Assembly (NCBI GenBank): GCA_013823945.1
Contig: PNMZ01000004.1
Location: 1-64,000, forward strand
Source: a bacterium
Lineage (GTDB): Bacteria > Armatimonadota > Fimbriimonadia > Fimbriimonadales > Fimbriimonadaceae
Reading direction: 5' to 3'
Length of the DNA: 64,000 nucleotides
Position 1 is the stretch's first letter. Every line of letters starts with the position of its first letter. Below the pieces are notes generated by a model. The model searched no databases. It had not been told where the DNA came from and worked only from the letters and a program-made list of their open reading frames with translations. The translations under genes and the position numbers were made by a program. Positions 34,618 through 42,926 of this stretch are shown here, one piece after another.

Positions 34618-35151
34618 TTATTCGGTTTCGTCGGCTTCGGCTTCGTCAGATTCTTCGACGGCGACTTCTTCGACTTCGGGAAGTTTTTCGTCAAGTTCAG
34701 CGAATTCCGGATCAAAGACGTTGAGTTTCATTTCGATGTTGACATCTCGGTGGATGTTGATTTCGACGTCATATTTGCCGACTCGCTTGATGGGTCGGAG
34801 CAGAAGTACAGCTTTCTTGTCAACTTCGGTTTTGAGTTCCGACTTGATCATGTCAACAATATCCTGGCTAGTGATGGCACCGAAGAGACGTCCGTCTGGG
34901 CCGGATTTGGTTTCCATTTTCAACGTCACGCCATTCAGCTTTTCGCCAACGACTTGGGCTTCGGCTCGGGTTTGCTCAAGTTCGGCAGCGATTTTGGCTT
35001 GTTGGCGTCCGAGAACTTCCAATTGTTTTTTGTCGGCGATAACCGCCATGTGTTGGGGGAAAAGGAAGTTGCGTGCGTAACCGTCCTTGACGTTTACCAC
35101 TTGACCCTCTTTGCCCAGTTTGGGCACAGCCTGCTTAAGAATGACCTTCAT
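34618..35151 (-). CDS. rplI: Ribosomal protein L9 with acidic tail
   Basis: A 177-residue L9, the elongated 50S protein whose N domain binds 23S rRNA near L1. The N domain shows MKVILKQAVPKLGKEGQVVNVKDGYARNFL in two halves; the long connecting helix and the C domain follow, with RLFGAITSQDI. An extra acidic tail of about 27 residues (EEVEEVAVEESDEAEADE pattern) ends the protein. The ATG at 35151 has a GAGG site 7 bases upstream. No rpsF or rpsR is next to it. Confidence 0.95.
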   Translation of the reverse strand: MKVILKQAVPKLGKEGQVVNVKDGYARNFLFPQHMAVIADKKQLEVLGRQQAKIAAELEQTRAEAQVVGEKLNGVTLKMETKSGPDGRLFGAITSQDIVDMIKSELKTEVDKKAVLLLRPIKRVGKYDVEINIHRDVNIEMKLNVFDPEFAELDEKLPEVEEVAVEESDEAEADETE

Positions 35152-35169
35152 CAAAAAACCTCGTTTTGT

Positions 35170-36591
35170 TTAGCGCTTAATCCCGATGCCGATCGCCGGA
35201 GAATTTCGATCAAACACCCGTTCAATTCCCACCCAACCGTGAAGGGCTTCGTTGAACCGATGCTTGAGGCGTAGATCAAGCTGTGGATCGTTGAGTCCGA
35301 ATACCTCGCTTTGGAGCCAGGTGTTCGGCGCGAAGCGATAAGATACCCCGGCGCCCGGTTTGCTTGCATAGACCCCGTACCTAAGGTCCGTTCGGTCGTT
35401 GATTGATCGCTCGAGGAGAATGTTGAGTTTATTGGATTCGAAGGCGTCGTAGAGACCAAAAATGAGCTTTTCTTTTCCGGCGGGGATTTTGAGATTGACA
35501 TCGGTGCGGATGCGAGATGCCTCGGTGTTGTAGGTGAGGTCCGACTCCACTTCGACTTTCGGAATGAGGCCGCCGGCTCCGGCTCCGGTGGGATCGAATT
35601 TTTTGACAGCACCTTTGACATCTTCGATCAGCTCTTCGACTTCGTTGGCTAGCTTGTTGGCTTTGGTCATGAGTTCTTTGGTTTGCTGGCTGATCTCGAT
35701 CCCGTTTTTGGTCATGACTTCCGTATCGGCGGCGATGTTGACACCGGATGCGCTCATCGTTTCGAAGTTCTTGAGGGTTGATTTGAGGCTATCTTGGAGT
35801 TCAGGGTCGGCGGTGTAGGCTCTGAGGTCTTCCATGAGACCTTTGCCTTCGGTGGCGGCGGCGTTCATGGTGGTGAGGAGCTGTTCGGTTTGATCCTGGA
35901 GCTTTCCGCTGGCGGCAAAGGCCTCGATTTCTGCACTTACGCTTTGGACGTTTTTCATGGTCGCGACCATGGTTTTCATAAGCGTGTTGATTTCGTCGGA
36001 GTTTTGGGTGAGGGTTGAGTTGAAGTTATCGGCGAGGTTGCCAAATTTTGTGGCGGTTGTTTCGCCGGATTTCATGATTCCAACGAGTCCGTCTTTGAGT
36101 TCTTTGTCTTCGAGAAGGGAGCGGAATGCGACCATGGTTTTGTTGAGCTCGGCCATGGTTTCTTCCGTATCGGGGAAGATTTCGTCGAGAGGGCCTTGAA
36201 GGATCCCGGGGATTGGATCGGATCGATCTCCAGCAGCGTAGATTCCGCTGGCTTGGGCCATGGGGCGAAGGAGGACTTGCTTGTCGCCAAGGGAGATAAA
36301 GCTGGTCGGGAGAACGGCGACGAGAGTCTTGTCAAGCTTGCGGCCTTGTTCGATGGCGAGCGTAGCGATTGCTTCTCCAGTGGAAGTGAGTTCGACTTTC
36401 TCGACTCGTCCGATGGAAACCCCGGCGAGGAGGACATCGGCTCCGGAATCAAGTCCCCCGGCATCGGCGAATTTGGCGTAATAGAGTTCTTTTGGTTCGG
36501 CAAAGATACTTGCACCAAGAGTTGCGAAGATTCCTAAGATCAGTCCAACAAAGATCAGGACGAGGGCTCCGACTTTCCAGGCGGCAGGCAT
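35170..36591 (-). CDS. MCE-domain lipid transport protein with a C-terminal barrel-like domain
   Basis: A 473-residue protein anchored by one N-terminal helix (about 5-29). An MCE domain (about 35-120) has the GLDSGADVLLAGVSIGRVEK signature; MCE proteins form periplasmic tunnels for phospholipid or hydrophobic substrate transport. A long amphipathic helical region follows (about 140-330). The last 130 residues alternate hydrophobic and polar residues in short strands, resembling an outer-membrane beta barrel or sheet (GVYASKPGAGVSYRF, LDLRLKHRF). Permease and ATPase partners are not adjacent. A TACAAT box 6 bases before the ATG suggests a leaderless message. Confidence 0.75.
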   Translation of the reverse strand: MPAAWKVGALVLIFVGLILGIFATLGASIFAEPKELYYAKFADAGGLDSGADVLLAGVSIGRVEKVELTSTGEAIATLAIEQGRKLDKTLVAVLPTSFISLGDKQVLLRPMAQASGIYAAGDRSDPIPGILQGPLDEIFPDTEETMAELNKTMVAFRSLLEDKELKDGLVGIMKSGETTATKFGNLADNFNSTLTQNSDEINTLMKTMVATMKNVQSVSAEIEAFAASGKLQDQTEQLLTTMNAAATEGKGLMEDLRAYTADPELQDSLKSTLKNFETMSASGVNIAADTEVMTKNGIEISQQTKELMTKANKLANEVEELIEDVKGAVKKFDPTGAGAGGLIPKVEVESDLTYNTEASRIRTDVNLKIPAGKEKLIFGLYDAFESNKLNILLERSINDRTDLRYGVYASKPGAGVSYRFAPNTWLQSEVFGLNDPQLDLRLKHRFNEALHGWVGIERVFDRNSPAIGIGIKR

Positions 36592-36597
36592 TGCCTT

Positions 36598-36603
36598 ATT
36601 GTA
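36598..36603 (-). promoter_or_regulatory. Putative -10 box (TACAAT) of the MCE gene
   Basis: On the minus strand TACAAT ends 6 bases before the ATG at 36591, without a ribosome site. Confidence 0.4.
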
Positions 36604-36640
36604 CTGTTTGATTTACCTGGATGGTTCCGCATGGCCAAAA

Positions 36641-36669
36641 AAGCCGGAAGCGATTGCGGCTTCCGGCTT
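36641..36669. terminator. Bidirectional terminator between the MCE gene and the 36688 gene
   Basis: An 11-bp stem aagccggaagc (36641-36651) with gcttccggctt (36659-36669), flanked by A on the left and T on the right. On the minus strand it closes the 36688-38073 gene. Confidence 0.85.
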
Positions 36670-36687
36670 TTGATTGTTTCCTCTAGT

Positions 36688-38073
36688 CTATGGTGTTGTC
36701 ACAAAACACTCGAGGAGGTCAAGTTGCATCTGCCAACTTCGGTCATTGTTGAACGTAGTGTTTTGCCAGCCGACTCGCGCTCGGATCGCCGGAATGGGTC
36801 CAAGAATTGGGTGATTCACGGTTCCGATAAAGTTCGGGATTTGTGATACTGGCCCGCCGTACGTCTCGTTAAATTGGAACAAACCGAGTGTCGGTACTTG
36901 GATTTGGTTCAAGAGCACCCATGTGTTCGTGGTGAAGTTGTAGAGGTGGATTCTTCTGATAGTGTTATTAATCGTTGTTCCACCAGTACCGGCGATTCGG
37001 ATTCCGTTAACGTTTGTCACGGGATTGAAGAAGTCAACAATGACTTCGCCGACGCTTGTGTCCCTCGCGACGTTGTAGGCTTCATTCATCCGGAAGAGGT
37101 TGTTGTCACCGGCATTGAGGATTGACAGCAAATTGCCGGAAACAAATCTGCCATTCCCCATGAAAGCATTCAGGGCAGTTATTTCTTGAACTGTGCCTGA
37201 CTGGCTGACTTGAATCCCGCCAAGAAGGTCTGCGCGGGCGCCCTCGAAGATATCAATTTCTGTGTTCTCATAGATTCCATCGGGAACGGGATCAAAGTCG
37301 TACCAAAACTGGTCTTCGCTGAAGCCAACTGACGGTGGTGCGGCGGCATTGAACAATGCATCTACCTCTCCCGTTTTGAATGAGCCCTCACCGTCTTCGC
37401 CCAGAGGGTTGTTCGAGCGGTTGCGATATTGATGAGCGATATAAAGGCTCGTATCAGTGGTTGAAATGGCTGCTGCGATCACATTGATCTCGAAAATATG
37501 GGCACCAGACGGCACTGATTGGTTCCAAATTACGCCGAAATCAGCGATTTCGCCCGAAAAGTCGTTTTGTGGAGCTGGATTATCAACATTGTTCTGCCAA
37601 ATTCGCCATCTCATAACAAATTGACTAAAGGTCGTCGGGACGTAATTGAAACCGAATCGAAATTGAGTCCAGGGCTTACCGATCGCACCGGAAGTCAACA
37701 CGACATCATCAAGTGAACTGGGATTGCTCTCGATGTAGCCGTACCCGGCACCAGCATCTGCGAAATAAACATAGTTGTTCGATTCGGGGCCATTTAGAGG
37801 AGCAGGTGGATTGAACTTGGGTTGTCGTTTTTCGCTCGATTTAAAGAGGTTTCCGAGCCAATTTGCTGAGGCTTTAACGGGAGTCAGGTTTTTTGCTGAA
37901 ACGGGCCAAGCTCTATATTGAATTTTACGGCCCTTGAGGTTGACTTTGTTGCCATTGGCGTCTTTTGACCAGCCGAACGCAATTTCAAGTTCCCCAGAAA
38001 TTGGGCCGGGTTCAGCGTTTGCGAGTCCGGGGAGTACGGCGAATGCGGCGAGAAGAGGGAGGTAGTGTCGCAT
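36688..38073 (-). CDS. Large secreted protein of unknown function
   Basis: A 461-residue protein with a clear signal peptide (MRHYLPLLAAFAVLPGLANA). The mature part is beta-rich, with a WxFGF-type core and many Asn, Gly and Asp; there is no lipobox, no PEP-CTERM sorting end and no catalytic motif I recognise. The C terminus ends in a Cys-containing segment (LECFVTTP). The ATG at 38073 is set by the signal peptide. It is divergent from clpC across 357 bases. Confidence 0.6.
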   Translation of the reverse strand: MRHYLPLLAAFAVLPGLANAEPGPISGELEIAFGWSKDANGNKVNLKGRKIQYRAWPVSAKNLTPVKASANWLGNLFKSSEKRQPKFNPPAPLNGPESNNYVYFADAGAGYGYIESNPSSLDDVVLTSGAIGKPWTQFRFGFNYVPTTFSQFVMRWRIWQNNVDNPAPQNDFSGEIADFGVIWNQSVPSGAHIFEINVIAAAISTTDTSLYIAHQYRNRSNNPLGEDGEGSFKTGEVDALFNAAAPPSVGFSEDQFWYDFDPVPDGIYENTEIDIFEGARADLLGGIQVSQSGTVQEITALNAFMGNGRFVSGNLLSILNAGDNNLFRMNEAYNVARDTSVGEVIVDFFNPVTNVNGIRIAGTGGTTINNTIRRIHLYNFTTNTWVLLNQIQVPTLGLFQFNETYGGPVSQIPNFIGTVNHPILGPIPAIRARVGWQNTTFNNDRSWQMQLDLLECFVTTP

Positions 38074-38430
38074 GATGTTGTGTGATTGCAGTTTGGGCAG
38101 TCGCAAGGGACAGCCACAAGTCGGGTTTGACTTCTGTTTAGTGTAAAGGGTTCCTGGCAAATCTGACATAGTATTTTTTTCACTCGACGAAGATACTGGT
38201 AATTTTACTTGGAAATGACGGGCAGGACTGAGTTGGGTTAGGTTCGCGGGCGGTAGAATCTGCCTAGAAAAATTGCTAGGAAGATTAAGGGATTCTTCCG
38301 AGAATGAGTTTATCGGTTGATTTGACCGACGTTGGGCTTTGGGTCTGCGGGCACAAGACCAGGAGAATACTCGTCTAAGCAAGTACGGCAATTCCTTCGG
38401 GGGTTGTCACCAAGGAGCACGAAACAGAAC
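38074..38430. other. Divergent intergenic region between a secreted-protein gene and clpC
   Basis: No gene is seen. A weak plus-strand pair TTGGGT (38233-38238) and TAGAAT (38254-38259) has only a 15-base spacer. An AAGGAG site (38412-38417) lies 13 bases before the clpC ATG. There is no CIRCE-type or other inverted repeat I could recognise. Confidence 0.3.
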
Positions 38431-40941
38431 ATGTGGCAACGGTTTACGGAACGCGCAAGGAAGGTTGTCTTCTTTGCCCAAGAGGAAGCGCAAAAGTTTG
38501 GGGAGGGATACGTCTCTACCGAGCATTTGCTGCTTGGCCTCGTTCGTGAGAGTGATAGTGTTGCGGCGCGAGTTCTGGAAAAGCTCGGAGTCGGTCTTGG
38601 GAAGATCCGGAACGAAGTCGAAAAGCAGCTTCCCCGAGGAGAATCCCGACCGAGTCAGGATATGACGCTTACGCCGAGGGCGAAGCGAGTCATCGACTTG
38701 GCTTATGACGAAGCACGCAACTTGAATAACAACTATATTGGTACTGAACACCTTTTGCTCGGATTGATTCGGGAAGGGGATGGGCTGGCGGGCAGAGTGC
38801 TTGGTCGGCTCGGGGTTGAACTTGATCGGGCGCGTCGCGAGGTGATGGCCCTTCAGGACAACGAAGTTCAGTCCAGCTCGAGTGAGAAAGGAAGCAAGTC
38901 TTCCAGCTCAAATAGCGGGTCGGGGAATACAGCGAAAAGCCCGACTCTTGATGAGTTCGGACGTGACTTGACGGAGCTTGCTCGTGAAGGAAAGCTTGAC
39001 CCAGTGGTTGGTCGCCAGCAAGAGATCGAGCGAGTCATGCAGATTTTGGCTCGGCGGACGAAGAATAATCCGTGTCTCATCGGTGATCCGGGGGTCGGGA
39101 AAACGGCAATTGCCGAGGGTTTGGCTCTCCGCATTGTGAGCGGAGACATTCCGGAAATCTTGATGGATAAGCGATTGGTTGCCCTAGATATGGCGGGCCT
39201 CGTAGCAGGAACGAAATATCGCGGGGAGTTTGAAGAGCGCATGAAGAAGGTGATGGAAGAAGTTCGCAAGGCGGATGGTGAAGTCATCCTATTCATTGAT
39301 GAGCTTCATACTTTGGTTGGTGCAGGAGCGGCCGAAGGGGCGATTGATGCGTCAAACATCATGAAGCCGGCACTTGCCCGAGGTGAGCTTCAATGCATTG
39401 GCGCTACGACGCAAGACGAATTCCGCAAGTACATTGAGAAAGATGCGGCACTTGAGCGACGATTCCAATCAGTAAAGGTTCGGGAACCGAACGAGGAAGA
39501 AGCAGTTGAAATTCTGCGCGGACTTCGGGAGCGATATGAAGCCCACCACAATGTGGAGATTACGGACGAGGCTCTGACCAGCGCAGTTCAACTTTCGATG
39601 CGGTATATCACCGATCGGACTTTGCCGGACAAGGCGATTGACTTGATTGATGAAGCAGCCAGCCGGGTTCGTTTGCAACAGAGTCTGCCGCCTGCAGATG
39701 TCCGAACCGATAAGCAGCAATTGGCGAAAATGCGCGCTGATCTGGAGCACGTTCGGCGACACGGTGAGCCAGAGGAAATTGAAAAGCTCGACAAGGCTTA
39801 CGATGAATTGAGTGCTTCGATCACCGAACGTGAAGAGGCTTGGCGAGCAGAAGAGAAGCCGGATGCAGTCGTAGGTGAGACTGAGATTGCAGGAATTGTT
39901 CAGAGCTGGACAGGTATTCCAGTGACTCGGCTTGTCGAAGCAGAATCGCAAAAGTTGCTGCGGATGGAAGACGACTTGCACAAGCGCATTACGGGTCAAG
40001 CCGAGGCAGTTAGTGCGGTTGCGCGGGCGATCCGCCGCAGTCGAAGCGGATTGAAGGATCCGAAACGACCGATTGCGAGTTTCATCTTCTTGGGGCCGAC
40101 GGGGGTTGGTAAGACAGAACTTGCCAAAACTTTGGCGGAGTACCTCTATGAGAAGGAAAGTTCAATGGTTCGGATTGACATGTCCGAATACATGGAGCGA
40201 TTCGCGGTGAGTCGGCTCGTTGGGGCTCCTCCGGGATATGTTGGATACGATGAAGGTGGACAGCTCACCGAGCAAGTTCGCCGGAATCCGTATTGCGTGG
40301 TGCTTCTTGACGAGATCGAGAAAGCTCATCCAGAAGTCTTCAACATTTTGCTTCAAGTGATGGAAGATGGTCACTTGACAGACTCTCAGGGTCGTCATGT
40401 GGACTTCCGAAACACAATCATCATCATGACTTCTAATGTCGGGGTTCGCCCGATTGAGCTTGAAAAAGGGCTTGGATTCCGCGATGCCAAGATGGACATC
40501 AACGATCCGCGAACTTATGAGGCGATGAAGAATAAGATGTTGGACGAAATGAAGAAGTTGTTCCGGCCTGAATTCTTGAACCGGGTGGACGAAGTCATCG
40601 TCTTCCAGCATCTCAAGAAAGACGAAATCTTGGAAATCGCCGACCTTTATCTCAAGCGAGTTAATGAGCAGGCAAAAGAGCTTGGCATTACGATCGAGTT
40701 GAGCGATGCGGTGAAAAATCTGCTTGTGGAGAAGGGTTACGACCCGAATCTGGGAGCTCGACCATTGCGCCGCGCGGTTCAACGATTCATTGAAGATCCG
40801 TTGAGCGAGCAATTGCTAATGACGACATTTGCTCAAGGCGACCATATTGTCGCTGATGTGGATGGCGATGGCAATGTGTTCTTCCGAAAGAGCGATGCTC
40901 CTCCGGCAAGTGACGAAGAGCCAGAACTGGTAAACAACTGA
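38431..40941 (+). CDS. clpC: ClpC-type AAA+ ATPase
   Basis: An 836-residue Hsp100 unfoldase that feeds ClpP. The N domain has two repeats (about 1-150, with TEHLLLGL in each), a serine-rich linker (about 147-170), the first AAA+ module with GDPGVGKT (218-225) and IDELHTLVG, a middle coiled region, and the second module with GPTGVGKTE (about 556-564) and LLDEIEKAHPEVFN. Arginine-rich sensor segments are in place. The ATG at 38431 gives the standard MWQRFTERARKVVFFAQ start. No ctsR or mcsB is near, so its regulation differs from Firmicutes. Confidence 0.96.
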   Translation: MWQRFTERARKVVFFAQEEAQKFGEGYVSTEHLLLGLVRESDSVAARVLEKLGVGLGKIRNEVEKQLPRGESRPSQDMTLTPRAKRVIDLAYDEARNLNNNYIGTEHLLLGLIREGDGLAGRVLGRLGVELDRARREVMALQDNEVQSSSSEKGSKSSSSNSGSGNTAKSPTLDEFGRDLTELAREGKLDPVVGRQQEIERVMQILARRTKNNPCLIGDPGVGKTAIAEGLALRIVSGDIPEILMDKRLVALDMAGLVAGTKYRGEFEERMKKVMEEVRKADGEVILFIDELHTLVGAGAAEGAIDASNIMKPALARGELQCIGATTQDEFRKYIEKDAALERRFQSVKVREPNEEEAVEILRGLRERYEAHHNVEITDEALTSAVQLSMRYITDRTLPDKAIDLIDEAASRVRLQQSLPPADVRTDKQQLAKMRADLEHVRRHGEPEEIEKLDKAYDELSASITEREEAWRAEEKPDAVVGETEIAGIVQSWTGIPVTRLVEAESQKLLRMEDDLHKRITGQAEAVSAVARAIRRSRSGLKDPKRPIASFIFLGPTGVGKTELAKTLAEYLYEKESSMVRIDMSEYMERFAVSRLVGAPPGYVGYDEGGQLTEQVRRNPYCVVLLDEIEKAHPEVFNILLQVMEDGHLTDSQGRHVDFRNTIIIMTSNVGVRPIELEKGLGFRDAKMDINDPRTYEAMKNKMLDEMKKLFRPEFLNRVDEVIVFQHLKKDEILEIADLYLKRVNEQAKELGITIELSDAVKNLLVEKGYDPNLGARPLRRAVQRFIEDPLSEQLLMTTFAQGDHIVADVDGDGNVFFRKSDAPPASDEEPELVNN

Positions 40942-40961
40942 GACTGAGGTTCGCAAAAAGT

Positions 40962-40997
40962 AAAGTCCTCCCGGTTTTTAAACCGGGAGGACTTTTT
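40962..40997 (+). terminator. Terminator of clpC
   Basis: A long stem, aagtcctcccggttt with its complement aaaccgggaggactt (40962-40994), then a T run. It also separates clpC from the convergent tRNA-Val. Confidence 0.9.
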
Positions 40998-40999
40998 TA

Positions 41000-41075
41000 T
41001 GGTGGGCGCTGAGGGACTCGAACCCCCGACAGCCTCGGTGTAAGCGAGGTGCTCTACCAACTGAGCTAAGCGCCC
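41000..41075 (-). tRNA. tRNA-Val (anticodon TAC)
   Basis: A 76-nt tRNA on the minus strand with encoded CCA (41002-41000). The acceptor gggcgct (41075-41069) pairs with agcgccc (41010-41004). The loop cttacac holds anticodon TAC (41042-41040); the T arm is gggggttcgagtccc. Confidence 0.97.
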
Positions 41076-41110
41076 GGGAGTTGTGAAAATATACCCGGAG
41101 CTGCCATGAG

Positions 41111-41656
41111 TCATTCTAGGTCGTCAAAGTCGGCGAGGTCTGGGATCAAGCAGCCGTATGGTTTGGTTTTCTTGGTTTTTGGGATTTGTCCTTGGCTGAT
41201 GGCACGGATTGCATCGGCGAGATCGTTTTCGGTGACGGACTTTCGTCGAACGCCGAGGTCGGAATACATGTTGTTGATTCGTCCTCGGTACTGGATTTTT
41301 CCAGACGAGTCAAGCACAAATGCCTCGGGGGTAGTGGTGGCCCCAAGGTGTTTGACGAGGGCGTGGGTTCGGTCGATGGATTGGAGGTAAGTGAATCGAA
41401 ATTCGGATTTATGCTTTTGGGCTTCCGATTCGGTGAGTTTGGGGTTAATGTAGACGCCAATGAGTGGGGTTTGGGTTGAGTTAAATTGTTTATGGATTCG
41501 TTCCAAATCAGGTTGGGAATCGTTAGCGATAGGGCAATCGTTGGTCAGGAAAACGATGGTAAGGGCTTTGTGTCCGGTTAGGGGTATGGGTTTGCCGTCG
41601 ATGATCGGAATCGTGAGAGGATTGAGGATTGTGGTGGCGACGAGCAGGGCGAGCAT
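41111..41656 (-). CDS. Exported redoxin (AhpC/TSA-like) protein
   Basis: A 181-residue thioredoxin-fold protein. The ATG at 41656 is preferred because a signal peptide follows at once (MLALLVATTILNPLTI). The peroxiredoxin-like active segment is TNDCPIANDSQPDLE, with one Cys and no resolving Cys in the usual CxxC. GVYINPKLTESEAQKH and TPEAFVLDSSGKIQYRGRI complete the fold, so a redox or scaffolding role outside the membrane is likely. An alternative GTG at 41749 would overlap the end of the TauE-like gene by 25 bases. Confidence 0.75.
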   Translation of the reverse strand: MLALLVATTILNPLTIPIIDGKPIPLTGHKALTIVFLTNDCPIANDSQPDLERIHKQFNSTQTPLIGVYINPKLTESEAQKHKSEFRFTYLQSIDRTHALVKHLGATTTPEAFVLDSSGKIQYRGRINNMYSDLGVRRKSVTENDLADAIRAISQGQIPKTKKTKPYGCLIPDLADFDDLE

Positions 41657-41724
41657 CAACTGATTAGACGGAGTAAGTAGCTCGGGGGTTTTCTGAAAGG
41701 AATCCTTATTCTGCTTCGAGCTAT

Positions 41725-42087
41725 CTAATTTTTGAACCAGAGGTAGCACGCGATCAAGACCAGGAAGACCGAGAAAATCTTTCTCATCGTGACAGGATCA
41801 AGGGAAGTGGCGATATTGGCACCAGCGAGAGCTCCGGCGAAGAGGCCAACTGAAAGGGCAAGAGCCGCATTGATATCGATGTTCTTTTCTTGATGATATT
41901 TATATGCACCAAGGGCACCAACCGGAAGGAGGAGGGCGGCGAGAGATGTTCCTTGGGCTTTGTGCTGTGAGAAGCCGAGGGCAAGAATAAGCGCTGGCAC
42001 GATGACAATTCCGCCACCAATGCCAAAAAGCCCGCTCAGCACACCAGCTGCGAGTCCGGTGACTATACCGATGATGATCGTGGACAT
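41725..42087 (-). CDS. Half-size TauE/SafE family membrane protein
   Basis: A 120-residue membrane protein equal to one repeat of the TauE/SafE family of anion (sulfite, sulfonate) exporters. It has GVLSGLFGIGGGIVIVPALI, the family's signature near residue 15, and about four hydrophobic helices. Full-length members have two repeats (about 250 residues), so this half-size form would have to work as a dimer. It lies 26 bases after the 42114-42839 gene, and its 3' end is close to the redoxin gene. Confidence 0.85.
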   Translation of the reverse strand: MSTIIIGIVTGLAAGVLSGLFGIGGGIVIVPALILALGFSQHKAQGTSLAALLLPVGALGAYKYHQEKNIDINAALALSVGLFAGALAGANIATSLDPVTMRKIFSVFLVLIACYLWFKN

Positions 42088-42113
42088 GAGTCCATTCAGG
42101 TTACCCGTGGAGG

Positions 42114-42839
42114 TTAGTGATTGAATTTGAGAACGCGTTCGACGATCCGTCGCTGGTGGGCGTGGTGCTCATCGGATTGTAAGCCCTGCGGATGATAGAG
42201 GTAATCGGCAACGGGGACATTACAGGCGATGAGGTCGTCATACAGTCCGCGACCGAATGCAATTAGGAGGGCATCAGGAGCTTCAGTTTGTAGAAATTGG
42301 CCCGGGCCGCTCCACCAATGTTCGATCAGGGGGCGCTCAGCATGATCGCCGAACAATGAAGGATGGGTGATCCAGATTCCAAGGCGGTGAAGTTCGTGGA
42401 GGATGCGGGCTTTATGCTCCAGTCGGGGCAGAAGGTCAAGGCTTGGGGAGTAATTGCGTTGAACGAGTTCGGCGAGGGTATGCCAGATAGGGGAGTTTTT
42501 CTCGGCGATTGTATTGTCGAGGGAGGGGACGATTTCCGGTTCACCGTAGCCGAGGCAATAAGGGGTGCGTACAAATGCGTTTGGAGAAGTGTGCTCTCCG
42601 AGTTTGAGCCACGCGGATTTGACTTTGTGACCGAGGTCAGGGGAGCATGTTTGGGAGTCTCTTGGAATGAGAAGAATTGTTTTGACTGGTTTTGGTTTCC
42701 AAAAATAGCGGTAGGTTTCGGCAGCGAGGGCGACATCCACGGATTCGCAATGGTCAATCCCGTTCTCGTTCATCCACTCTTGACCTTTGATGTAGCTTCG
42801 GCCGATTGTGGAGATCATTTCTTGCGAGATCAATGCCAT
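42114..42839 (-). CDS. Conserved protein of unknown function, possible uracil-DNA-glycosylase-like fold
   Basis: A 241-residue soluble protein I do not recognise with confidence. Segments such as VKTILLIPRDSQTC, KARILHELHRLGIWITHPSLFGD and DALLIAFGRGLYDDL recall, loosely, the order of motifs in the uracil-DNA glycosylase superfamily, but the catalytic Asn/Asp and the late His motif are not clear. The ATG at 42839 gives a compact protein with no signal sequence. It may be in one unit with the TauE-like and redoxin genes downstream. The fold call is a weak guess. Confidence 0.45.
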   Translation of the reverse strand: MALISQEMISTIGRSYIKGQEWMNENGIDHCESVDVALAAETYRYFWKPKPVKTILLIPRDSQTCSPDLGHKVKSAWLKLGEHTSPNAFVRTPYCLGYGEPEIVPSLDNTIAEKNSPIWHTLAELVQRNYSPSLDLLPRLEHKARILHELHRLGIWITHPSLFGDHAERPLIEHWWSGPGQFLQTEAPDALLIAFGRGLYDDLIACNVPVADYLYHPQGLQSDEHHAHQRRIVERVLKFNH

Positions 42840-42913
42840 GTCGCGTTAGACGCATAGTTTGCGCCATGGGGGGGAATCCGCCAAATCCGTCCTAGTCCTT
42901 ATGGTCTGTGGGT

Positions 42914-42919
42914 TAGACT
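42914..42919 (+). promoter_or_regulatory. Putative -10 box (TAGACT) of the DMT transporter gene
   Basis: TAGACT ends 7 bases before the ATG at 42927; no ribosome site lies between. Confidence 0.4.
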
Positions 42920-42926
42920 GAACTCA

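Noticed and set aside
41657-41749. A 31-codon upstream extension of the redoxin gene from GTG 41749
   Set aside because: It would place the signal peptide internally and overlap the TauE-like gene. The internal ATG is favoured, though no clear ribosome site settles it.
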